DNA from: an uncultured euryarchaeote
GTDB lineage: Archaea > Thermoplasmatota > Poseidoniia > Poseidoniales > Thalassarchaeaceae
Reading direction: 5' to 3'
Length of the DNA stretch: 21,438 nucleotides
Assembly (NCBI GenBank): GCA_937876055.1
Contig: CALEIW010000187.1
Span: 1-21,438, forward strand
Positions within the stretch are counted from its first letter, which is position 1; every line of letters begins with the position of its first letter. Under the pieces are notes generated by a model. The model worked only from the letters and a program-made list of their open reading frames with translations, searched no databases and was not told the DNA's origin. Shown here piece after piece: positions 13,496 through 20,038 of the stretch. A program made the translations under genes and the position numbers.

Positions 13496-13914
13496 CCCAA
13501 ACCACCTTTCCATACCTCACCATCTGCTCTGACTTCCTTTTTCCAAAGAGGGGCCTGATTCTTCAACTCAGAAATTAGCCACGAACAGGCTTCGAAACCT
13601 TCCGCACGATGAACTGAGCCGACGTGAATGCAGACTATTGGTTCCTGAGGTTCAACAGAACCCGTGCGGTGAGCCATAACAATTGATTTGACAGAAAATC
13701 GTTCCAAAGCATCGAAACATAACGATTGCAATACCGAGGGTAATTGCTCCTCCCATGCATCGAATTCCAAACGCTGAACTTCTACGCCTTGGTCGACACC
13801 TCTAGTCAAACCGACAAAAGAAACTACACTTCCACAACCTTCGGTTTCAAGCATATTCCGTAACGAATCAGGATCCAGCTTGTCTGGTTCAACAACTACC
13901 GACACGCTGGCCAT
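13492..13914 (-). CDS. moaE: Molybdopterin synthase catalytic subunit MoaE
   Basis: A 140-residue MoaE, the large subunit of molybdopterin synthase, which transfers sulfur from MoaD thiocarboxylate to cyclic pyranopterin monophosphate. Motifs: GSVVSFVGLTRG (28-39), LEFDAWEEQLPSVL (49-62), MAHRTGSVEP (80-89), VGSVHRAEGFEA (98-109), and the catalytic lysines K118 and K125 in LKNQAPLWKKE. The MoaD partner is not in the window. It overlaps the end of the convergent flavoprotein gene by four bases. The upstream gap holds a perfect 14-bp palindrome. Confidence 0.94.
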   Translation of the reverse strand: MASVSVVVEPDKLDPDSLRNMLETEGCGSVVSFVGLTRGVDQGVEVQRLEFDAWEEQLPSVLQSLCFDALERFSVKSIVMAHRTGSVEPQEPIVCIHVGSVHRAEGFEACSWLISELKNQAPLWKKEVRADGEVWKGGLG

Positions 13915-13948
13915 AGTTTCCGATAGAGGGTGTTGTCTTCAATACATA

Positions 13949-13962
13949 GGAGATTAATCTCC
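13949..13962. promoter_or_regulatory. Perfect 14-bp palindrome upstream of moaE
   Basis: GGAGATTAATCTCC, perfect and without a spacer, centred in the 104-base gap between divergent moaE (start 13914) and the membrane protein (start 14019). A typical shape for a dimeric regulator's operator. Which gene it controls is unknown. Confidence 0.45.
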
Positions 13963-14018
13963 GAATTTACAATGAAGAGGTCACGATACCATCTAAGAGG
14001 GGACGCTCTAACCGCTTT

Positions 14019-14714
14019 ATGCGCCAGCGAGTTTGGTTGTACATTGCCACCATCATCATTGGGTTATGGTGTTCGGCTACTGCTGCTGGTGGATTGCTTT
14101 CCGAGAATCTTGCGGAATGGCCTGTTAACATATGGTGTTGGGGTATTTTAGCGTGGATTTTCGCTAATACTGATCGCAAAGAACGGATCGAAATAATTGC
14201 CGTCGTAATTATCGCTACACCCATGGAATTGTTCTTTTCCGAAGTTTGGCTCATCTATGAGTACCAGCGCGGTATAATGCCACTATTTGTTCCAGCAGGC
14301 CATTATTTCCTATTCGACTTAGGTCGCCATCTTGCAAGAGTCCTCAAGGCCTCGTTGGCGATGCCGCTCTTATTTCCATTTGTCCCATTAGTTTTGTTTG
14401 GGGCTTTGACCGGAGGAGATACTTCTGGTGTTGTTTTACTCATCCTTGTTTTGGGATTCACAAAATGGGGGCCTCAACCTAGACTTTATGCAGCAATGGC
14501 ATGGGCTGCTTTAGGGATGGAAATCTGGGGGACTTTTCTTGGAAATTGGACATGGGCTTCTCAAGTCCCTTGGACCGGTTTAACCACTTGGAATCCGCCA
14601 TTGTTGGTGGGGGCGTTCTATTGTTTTGGTGACCTTTTGGTCAATCTAGCAACTGATAAGTTTGATTCGAAACCGCCTGAGAAAGCAATGTCAAATACCT
14701 CCACTCAAATTTAA
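14019..14714 (+). CDS. Hypothetical polytopic membrane protein (about 6-7 TM)
   Basis: I do not recognise this 231-residue protein with confidence. Hydrophobic helices are visible at about 5-25, 33-50, 56-78, 110-131, 136-151, 157-180 and 195-213, separated by short loops. Noticeable conserved-looking residues inside the membrane are aromatic and acidic: PMELFFSEVW, GHYFLFDLGRH and GMEIWGTFLGNWTW. Buried Glu, His and Asp residues like these suggest an enzyme or small-molecule carrier in the membrane rather than a simple anchor. The C-terminal tail (from about 214) is polar. It stands alone after the divergent moaE and is followed by the CoA-thioester cluster about 100 bases on. Some carotenoid cyclases are small polytopic proteins of similar size, but I see no decisive motif. 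Confidence 0.72.
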   Translation: MRQRVWLYIATIIIGLWCSATAAGGLLSENLAEWPVNIWCWGILAWIFANTDRKERIEIIAVVIIATPMELFFSEVWLIYEYQRGIMPLFVPAGHYFLFDLGRHLARVLKASLAMPLLFPFVPLVLFGALTGGDTSGVVLLILVLGFTKWGPQPRLYAAMAWAALGMEIWGTFLGNWTWASQVPWTGLTTWNPPLLVGAFYCFGDLLVNLATDKFDSKPPEKAMSNTSTQI

Positions 14715-14782
14715 GCATACAAAATCTCATGGTTTCTATTGTGAAAACGCTGGAAAATAGCATATTTATTCCGCCGTTTGAT

Positions 14783-14804
14783 TCATATTCCGACCTACGG
14801 TCGG
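14783..14804 (+). promoter_or_regulatory. Promoter region with 6-3-6 hairpin before the first crotonase
   Basis: A TATA-like CATATT (14784-14789) about 26 bases before the ATG at 14812 would give a leaderless message; a second A/T-rich box lies at about 14761-14769. Immediately downstream is a perfect inverted repeat, CCGACC, TAC, GGTCGG (14790-14804), covering the interval between TATA box and start. A protein bound there would block transcription. Inferred from position and symmetry. Confidence 0.4.
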
Positions 14805-14811
14805 GCAGGTT

Positions 14812-15669
14812 ATGACATCATGGCCAGACCTAGAGTCAATGCCCAACAGCCTAGTGAATTACGGAGTAACTGACAACGGTATTGCAATCATCGAACTTGC
14901 ATCCAATTCTGCTGGTGCTCCTCTAGAAGGGGATGAGGTAGGACCAAACACCTACACTCATGAAATGATGAGAGATATTGACACGGCCGTTGTTAAGGCT
15001 CGATTCAATGATGATGTTAGCGTGATTCTAATCACAGGTCATGGACACAAGTTCTTCTCGGCCGGAGCATCAATTCAGATGCTAAACTCCGTCACTCCTG
15101 GATTCAAGTACAATTTCTGCCTTCATGCGAATGAAACTCTAAGTCGGCTCGAACAGACTCCAAAGTTGGTAATTTGCGCGATTAATGGTCACGCCGTCGG
15201 TGGAGGATTAGAGATTGCAATGGCTTGCGATATTAGAATCGCAAGAAAGGACTCAGGAAAGTGTGGTCTTCCGGAAATTAATCTTGGTGTTCTAGCCGGT
15301 ACTGGAGGTACAGCCCGACTATCACGAATCATAGGTAAGTCAAGAGCCCTTGAATATATGGTAAGTGGAGAATTGATGGCCTTTGAGAAGGCAAAAGAAA
15401 TGGATCTCATCAACGATGTGTGGGATGGTTCTCTTGATGAATTCCGCCAAGATGTTTTGGACTATGCCGGACAATTTACTCTTCCATACAAGGCAACCTT
15501 GGCGGTTGGAAACATCAAGCGCTCGGTTCAATCTGGGCCTGAGATGCCTTTCGAATACCACCTCGCACTTGAGAGAGAGTTGCAAGCAGCCCTCTTCAAC
15601 AGTGATGATGCGAAGGAAGGAATAGCGGCTTACGTTGACCGCCGTACTCCTCGCTTCGAAGGAAAGTAA
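14812..15669 (+). CDS. Enoyl-CoA hydratase/isomerase family protein (crotonase), hydratase type
   Basis: A 285-residue crotonase-fold enzyme. The oxyanion-hole segments HKFFSAGASIQML (79-91) and INGHAVGGGLEIAMACD (124-140) and the LPEINLGVLAGTGGTARL segment (153-170) are typical. Both catalytic glutamates of true hydratases are present: E134 (Glu144 of rat enoyl-CoA hydratase) and E155 (Glu164). It therefore should add water to an enoyl-CoA, as PaaF does, though CoA-ester ring hydrolases also use this fold. The N-terminal 20 residues and the insertion near 35-50 (GAPLEGDEVGPNTYTH) are longer than usual. It is 73 bases upstream of the BoxB-like gene on the same strand. It is much shorter than BoxC (about 550 residues) and not an obvious part of it. 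Confidence 0.87.
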   Translation: MTSWPDLESMPNSLVNYGVTDNGIAIIELASNSAGAPLEGDEVGPNTYTHEMMRDIDTAVVKARFNDDVSVILITGHGHKFFSAGASIQMLNSVTPGFKYNFCLHANETLSRLEQTPKLVICAINGHAVGGGLEIAMACDIRIARKDSGKCGLPEINLGVLAGTGGTARLSRIIGKSRALEYMVSGELMAFEKAKEMDLINDVWDGSLDEFRQDVLDYAGQFTLPYKATLAVGNIKRSVQSGPEMPFEYHLALERELQAALFNSDDAKEGIAAYVDRRTPRFEGK

Positions 15670-15686
15670 ACTTGTCTTTCAGTAAC

Positions 15687-15720
15687 CTAAGACTACGTCT
15701 TAGAAGCAGTCATTGATATA
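15687..15720 (+). promoter_or_regulatory. Inverted repeat and TATA-like box before the BoxB-like gene
   Basis: A perfect 7-3-7 inverted repeat, CTAAGAC, TAC, GTCTTAG (15687-15703), is followed by a TATA-like TTGATATA (15713-15720). The TATA element is centred about 26 bases before the ATG at 15743, the spacing expected of a leaderless archaeal message. It argues for the ATG at 15743 over an in-frame TTG at 15713, which lies inside the box itself. The repeat just upstream of TATA sits where archaeal activators bind. Inferred. Confidence 0.5.
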
Positions 15721-15742
15721 CAGGTTGCCTTTGGCCTTAGAC

Positions 15743-16885
15743 ATGAGCGAGACAGAGATTGTTCAGGACTACTCTCCAAATTTTGAAGCCTGGATTAGCG
15801 ATTTCCAAGAATGGCAGACTCGAATCGGCTTCGACCCTTCATGGTTGGGAGACTACCGATTCGACATCAAATTCGATTGGGACACCGCAGGAAACAGTAT
15901 CGAATTTGGAGATTTTGAAGGAATGCCAAAGTGGCAAAGAAGAATGCAAATCCCTCAGCAAAACATCAGAGATGCGATTATCTCGATGGTGAGTGTTCAG
16001 GGAGATACCGAGTTTGCTAGTGTTGAGCAGCAAAACCACCTACTGGCTACAGCCCCAACAGAGTACGACAAAAAGAGTGCTCTGAGAATCATGTGCGAAG
16101 AGCAGAGGCATGGTTGGCAAATGGCATATCTCCTCTGTACTTACTTTGGAGAACATGGCGTCAGAGAGGCTGCAAAGTTGCTTGAGAGAAATGCCCAGGA
16201 AGGAACCAGAATCCTCGGTTCATTCAATGCACCTATCGACCATTGGCTTGATTTCTTCTGCTTTACTCACTTTATCGACCGCGATGGAAAGTTCCAACTG
16301 AAGATGCTCAGCACCTCTTCCTTCAAACCATTGGCCGCATCGATGGGCCCAATGCTAAAGGAGGAATCCTTCCATCTTGGAACCGGAGCAAATGGACTAC
16401 GAAGGATTGTCAAGCAAGGAGTAATTCCATGTGCACTCTTACAGAAATACATCAACAAGTGGGTCAGTACAGGTTTGGACCTGTTTGGAACTGACGATTC
16501 GAGCAGCGCTCAGTGGGCCTATGTCTACGGAATAAAGGGACGATACGACGAAAGAGAATCAGAAGATGATGCAGATCGAGCTCATCTCAACGAGGCAAGC
16601 CGAGAAATATACTTCCAAGAATTGAGAGATGAGATGCGACGTATCTCAAAGGCTCGAAAAGATGGCGAGCCTGAGTTGACAATTCCATCAGATAAATTCA
16701 ACCGTGGAATTGGAAAATATGCAGGAAAGAAATACACTCTCGAAGGCGAAGAATTCGAAGGCAGCGATGCTGATTGGGATGCTTACCTTGTAAATGTACT
16801 ACCGACCGATGAAGACGAAGACCGTCTGATGAATGAATACATGCAACAAGAATGGATTCAATACCGCGAGTGGAAGGGCGACTGA
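15743..16885 (+). CDS. BoxB-like di-iron oxygenase (benzoyl-CoA 2,3-epoxidase component B family)
   Basis: A 380-residue class I di-iron protein resembling BoxB, the oxygenase of aerobic benzoyl-CoA degradation, and more remotely PaaA. Shared landmarks: VQGDTEFASVEQQ (85-97), MCEEQRHGWQMAYLL (117-131), RILGSFNAPIDHWLDFFCFT (156-175), FIDRDGKFQL (177-186), MLKEESFHLGTG (204-215), LQKYINKW (233-240) and GIKGRYDE (263-270). All six expected iron ligands are visible: E90, E120, H123, D179, E208, H211, with the same D-to-E spacing (29) as I recall for BoxB. It is about 90 residues shorter than characterised BoxB (about 473), lacking the long N-terminal part. Likely role: epoxidation of a CoA-bound aromatic or similar ring using O2 and electrons from a reductase. 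The substrate is not shown by sequence. Family sure, substrate uncertain. Confidence 0.87.
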   Translation: MSETEIVQDYSPNFEAWISDFQEWQTRIGFDPSWLGDYRFDIKFDWDTAGNSIEFGDFEGMPKWQRRMQIPQQNIRDAIISMVSVQGDTEFASVEQQNHLLATAPTEYDKKSALRIMCEEQRHGWQMAYLLCTYFGEHGVREAAKLLERNAQEGTRILGSFNAPIDHWLDFFCFTHFIDRDGKFQLKMLSTSSFKPLAASMGPMLKEESFHLGTGANGLRRIVKQGVIPCALLQKYINKWVSTGLDLFGTDDSSSAQWAYVYGIKGRYDERESEDDADRAHLNEASREIYFQELRDEMRRISKARKDGEPELTIPSDKFNRGIGKYAGKKYTLEGEEFEGSDADWDAYLVNVLPTDEDEDRLMNEYMQQEWIQYREWKGD

Positions 16886-16887
16886 AG

Positions 16888-17448
16888 ATGCAACATCTAG
16901 CACTACTCGCCTTTGATAAGGAACGCTGCAAGCCATTCTTTGACAGGCTTACTGAACTATTCCATGAGCACCACCACTCTTCGGAACAAAAACCAGAGAG
17001 ATACGAAGAATTACTCTATCGCATTCACAGACCATATACCAACGACATGCTCGATATGGTAGATGACTGGATGAGTGTAGGCAAGCGGGAATGGAGAGAG
17101 GAAACCACTAGAGAAGTTAAACTAGCAATGTACGCTATTCGATACCCTGACACTCTACTTATCGACTCCTTCACAGAAGGTGCTAGATCAGATATCCGTA
17201 GACTCTCAGCATACCTGCACTTCACCCATCATACCTACGCAATTTGGGATGAAGATACGCGCAAAGGCTTAGCAAAGTTAGGCATTGATATTCCCGCTAC
17301 AGAAGTAGCTGACCCATTCATCTACGGCGCTTACGTCTCTGCGATTGAATTGCTAAAGGACGTAGCACCATTCACCTGCTTCCTAGAGCATGATGTCCCT
17401 CGACAACGGCTATTCCAAGCGGCCCTAGCAGCCTATGGTAGGGAGTGA
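16888..17448 (+). CDS. Hypothetical protein embedded in the CoA-thioester cluster
   Basis: I do not recognise this 186-residue, probably all-helical and soluble protein. The ATG at 16888 lies two bases after the oxygenase stop, so it should be translationally coupled; an earlier in-frame ATG at 16852 would overlap the oxygenase by 34 bases and is less likely. Notable segments are FHEHHH (25-30), an acidic-aromatic NDMLDMVDDWM (52-62), LSAYLHFTHHTYAIWDEDTRKGLAKLG (106-132; several histidines) and PFTCFLEHDVPRQR (161-174). No cofactor motif or membrane segment is present. It is followed by the dehydrogenase after four bases. Its place between the oxygenase and the dehydrogenase suggests a subunit, an assembly factor, or an uncharacterised enzyme for the ring-opening step. 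All of that is inference. Confidence 0.72.
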   Translation: MQHLALLAFDKERCKPFFDRLTELFHEHHHSSEQKPERYEELLYRIHRPYTNDMLDMVDDWMSVGKREWREETTREVKLAMYAIRYPDTLLIDSFTEGARSDIRRLSAYLHFTHHTYAIWDEDTRKGLAKLGIDIPATEVADPFIYGAYVSAIELLKDVAPFTCFLEHDVPRQRLFQAALAAYGRE

Positions 17449-17452
17449 TTCA

Positions 17453-18343
17453 ATGGACGTTCGTACCGTCGCCGTAATCGGCGCCGGTACGATGGGTGCA
17501 GGAATCGCCCAGGTTTGCGCCCAAACAGGTTGGCAAACTAGACTCTATGACGCATTTCCTGAAGGACTAGAAAAGGGAATGAACACCATTGATACTTTCT
17601 GGGAGAAAGGAATCGCTCGTGGAAAAACTACTGAGGAACAGAAAGCCAATTGGTCGGCTAACATTACTCAATCTACTGATTTGAAAGAGTCGGTTGACGG
17701 CGTTGATTTGGTTATTGAAGCAGTTCCCGAAAATATGCAATTGAAACAGCAAATCTTCGGTCAATTAGAGGAGATGGCACCGTCTCATGCCCTTCTTGCA
17801 ACCAATACATCAGGACTACCGATTTCTGCTATTGCAGAGTCAACTAATTGTCCAGAAAGAGTAATCGGAATGCATTTCTTTAATCCGGTTCCAATAATGA
17901 AACTACTCGAAATTGTTCGTCATGATTCTTGCTCGGATGACACCATTGCAGCAGCGCAGTCTATCGGTTCTGCAATGGGAAAAGAAACTATTCTTGTCAA
18001 TGACGTACCAGGATTTGCAACCAGTAGATTGGGAGTTGTTCTCGGAAATGAAGCAATTAGGATGCTCGCTGATGGAGTGGCATCTGCTAGTGACATCGAC
18101 ACTGCTATGCGGCTAGGTTACAGACACCCTATGGGTCCTTTGGAGCTCTCCGACCTAGTCGGTTTGGATGTAAGACGAGATATCCTCAATAGTCTGGCTG
18201 ATGCATTTGATGATGATTCATATCACCCTCATCCATTGCTAAACTCTCTGGTTGCGGAAGGAAGTCTTGGCAAAAAAACCGGAAGAGGAATTTATGATTG
18301 GAATGAAGGAGAAAAGTCCGATCGAGAGGATCTTCCATCGTGA
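17453..18343 (+). CDS. 3-hydroxyacyl-CoA dehydrogenase
   Basis: A 296-residue single-domain NAD-dependent 3-hydroxyacyl-CoA dehydrogenase, the size of PaaH/HbdA-type enzymes. It has the dinucleotide-binding GAGTMGAG (10-17), NTSGLPIS (118-125), the catalytic histidine H141 in GMHFFNPVPIMKLLEI with E153, NDVPGFATSRLG in the hinge to the C-terminal domain, and the closing GKKTGRGIYDW. The ATG at 17453 was chosen: it directly precedes the first strand and follows the previous stop by four bases, with GGGAG upstream. An ATG at 17435 lies inside the preceding gene. Here it would oxidise a hydroxyacyl-CoA such as 3-hydroxyadipyl-CoA or an ordinary fatty-acid intermediate. Confidence 0.92.
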   Translation: MDVRTVAVIGAGTMGAGIAQVCAQTGWQTRLYDAFPEGLEKGMNTIDTFWEKGIARGKTTEEQKANWSANITQSTDLKESVDGVDLVIEAVPENMQLKQQIFGQLEEMAPSHALLATNTSGLPISAIAESTNCPERVIGMHFFNPVPIMKLLEIVRHDSCSDDTIAAAQSIGSAMGKETILVNDVPGFATSRLGVVLGNEAIRMLADGVASASDIDTAMRLGYRHPMGPLELSDLVGLDVRRDILNSLADAFDDDSYHPHPLLNSLVAEGSLGKKTGRGIYDWNEGEKSDREDLPS

Positions 18344-18352
18344 TTCATAGGA

Positions 18353-18625
18353 GTGGGTTTTTTGATTCCATTCTGGGTAGAAGTAATCGGAGTATTTGCT
18401 GGATTTTTCGGAGTAATTGCTTGGATTCCTCAGATTAAGAGAGTCTGGTCTGAAAAGAAACATGATGGGATTTCACTACCAACCTTCGCTTTGGTTTCAA
18501 TTTCTCTTATCTTGTGGTTGCTTTATGGAATCATAATTGGCTCAGTAGCGATTACATTGGCAAATATTGCTGCTCTGTCTTGCATTATTGCGATAATTGT
18601 GGGAGTTGTTAAACTTCGTAATTGA
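18353..18625 (+). CDS. SemiSWEET/PQ-loop small membrane transporter
   Basis: A 90-residue protein beginning with GTG, nine bases after the dehydrogenase. Three hydrophobic helices (about 6-27, 43-62, 65-86) and the PQ motif in AWIPQIKRVW (23-32), followed by GISLPTFALVSISLILWLLYG (39-59) and an Asn at 71, match SemiSWEET half-transporters, which dimerise to carry sugars or other small molecules across the membrane. Its position at the end of the catabolic transcript suggests import or export of a related compound, though SemiSWEETs usually carry sugars. The convergent SRPBCC gene ends 11 bases downstream. Confidence 0.82.
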   Translation: MGFLIPFWVEVIGVFAGFFGVIAWIPQIKRVWSEKKHDGISLPTFALVSISLILWLLYGIIIGSVAITLANIAALSCIIAIIVGVVKLRN

Positions 18626-18636
18626 CAATAATTGCA

Positions 18637-19140
18637 TCAAGAAAACCACGGGTGTCGGCCAAAATAATTCCTAGGTACCGGCTTTTCATTCTGAAGATAA
18701 TACTCAAATCCAGATATTACGGAGTATAGGTAACGACTCAATCTTGGTTTTATCCAAAAAGGAAAAAGTGGAATAAAACCTGATATTCGTTCAAACAAAT
18801 GAGGAAAAACCGTGATTTTGAGTTTTGTTCTATTTCTTCCAATCTCAAACAATTCCCAAATTACGTAGGATTTTGGCCCGTTTTTTTCCCCGATAATTAA
18901 CTCATAACCTTGCATCGGTGTCCAAATCAAGACTTCTCGGTAAAATTTTCTTCCGTTTAGATATAGTAGAATATCGTGATGCTGATCATCCCATTCAATT
19001 ATTGAATTAGTTTTACAAAAAGGATGACAATTTTGTAAATTCTGAGGTGCCGAAATAAGACTCCAAACTTTGTCAATTGGAAATTCTAAGTCCTTAGAAT
19101 AAGAAACTGATTTGCGTTTTTTCATTGAGGTATAATTCAT
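18637..19140 (-). CDS. SRPBCC (START/Bet v1-like) family protein
   Basis: A 167-residue protein whose N-terminus fits the START-like hydrophobic-ligand fold: FPIDKVWSLISAPQNLQNCHPFC (in pieces: strand-helix with IDKVWSLI at 22-29 and the typical NLQNCHPFC turn), then alternating strands, and a final long helix LSRYLYSVISGFEYYLQNEKP. The family binds lipids, polyketides or CoA-linked ligands, or chaperones enzymes. The DNA is visibly more A/T-rich than its neighbours and the protein is Lys/Ile/Asn-rich, so recent transfer or relaxed constraint is possible. It follows the PaaG-like gene by 28 bases on the same strand and may be co-transcribed. The family is moderately sure; function is open. 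Confidence 0.62.
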   Translation of the reverse strand: MNYTSMKKRKSVSYSKDLEFPIDKVWSLISAPQNLQNCHPFCKTNSIIEWDDQHHDILLYLNGRKFYREVLIWTPMQGYELIIGEKNGPKSYVIWELFEIGRNRTKLKITVFPHLFERISGFIPLFPFWIKPRLSRYLYSVISGFEYYLQNEKPVPRNYFGRHPWFS

Positions 19141-19168
19141 TTTAATGCCCTATTTGCAATATTCAAAA

Positions 19169-19969
19169 TCACTCTTCTTCTATTGAAGCCCCAAATTTGG
19201 CTTCTCTCTTTTCTAGGAAAGCCGAGACCCCTTCTGCAAAGTCGGGGGTAAGTGAAGCAGCCGTAATCAAAGCCTTTTCAAATTCAAGTTGAGTCTCCAT
19301 GAAGGTTGTCGATGAGGCATCTAGTAATTGCTTAGTGCCTTGCTTACTCGCCTCTGCCCAAGAACCCCATTTTGTTGCGATCTCAATGGCTCTTTCGAGA
19401 AGGTTATCTGAATTTACCAGTTCATCTACCGCTCCATATTCGAGTGCTTGCTCGCCTGTCCAAACTTCGTTATCAAAGAAAAATCGGCGAGCCCGTTGGT
19501 ATCCAACCAAGCGTGGAAGAAGCCAGGTCGAACCTCCGTCAGGTGAGATCCCTAGTGAGAAGAAGGCTGCTGCAAGTCTTGCTTCTGGAATACACAGGCG
19601 ATAATCAGCGCAAAGTGCGAGACCCAATCCGCCCCCTGCCGCAGCTCCATTAATTGCTGCAATAAATACGGTTGGACTACGTCGTAAACGCAATTCAAGA
19701 GGGTGTAATACACTGGTTAATTTGTCAACGAGGTTTCCAATGGAACCATCATCAATTGAGTCTGCGAACTCATCAATATCCGCCCCTGTGCAGAAAAATC
19801 GACCTGTTCCAGTCAGAACAATTGCCTTACAGGTAAAATCATCGAGTAAACCACCCATCACATTGGACATTTCATGGATCGAAGTTCGGGATAAAGCGTT
19901 CCTAGCAGCCTCTTCTGAAATAGTCACAACGGCTACTCCGCCATCATGACGATCAACTACAATTCCCAT
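19169..19969 (-). CDS. PaaG-like enoyl-CoA isomerase (crotonase family)
   Basis: A 266-residue crotonase. The oxyanion motif GRFFCTGADIDEF (56-68) and INGAAAGGGLGLALCADYRL (106-125) are present, but the glutamate at the Glu144 position of hydratases is G116. The Glu164 segment instead reads GISPDGGSTWLLPRLVG (140-156) with D144. This pattern is that of PaaG-type isomerases, where an aspartate shuttles the proton; PaaG turns ring 1,2-epoxyphenylacetyl-CoA into an oxepin and also isomerises double bonds. Hence this is more likely an isomerase than a hydratase, complementing the other crotonase at 14812. It is divergent from the aldehyde dehydrogenase with a 69-base gap. Confidence 0.86.
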   Translation of the reverse strand: MGIVVDRHDGGVAVVTISEEAARNALSRTSIHEMSNVMGGLLDDFTCKAIVLTGTGRFFCTGADIDEFADSIDDGSIGNLVDKLTSVLHPLELRLRRSPTVFIAAINGAAAGGGLGLALCADYRLCIPEARLAAAFFSLGISPDGGSTWLLPRLVGYQRARRFFFDNEVWTGEQALEYGAVDELVNSDNLLERAIEIATKWGSWAEASKQGTKQLLDASSTTFMETQLEFEKALITAASLTPDFAEGVSAFLEKREAKFGASIEEE

Positions 19970-20038
19970 GGAAGGCCGATGTGGTCTCTACTTTTGAACT
20001 GCATGAATGTGATAAGTCGCGCCGTGCCGCCATAGTAC

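Noticed and set aside
15713..15742. TTG start for the BoxB-like protein
   Set aside because: The codon lies inside a well-placed TATA-like box; the ATG at 15743 gives the expected leaderless spacing.
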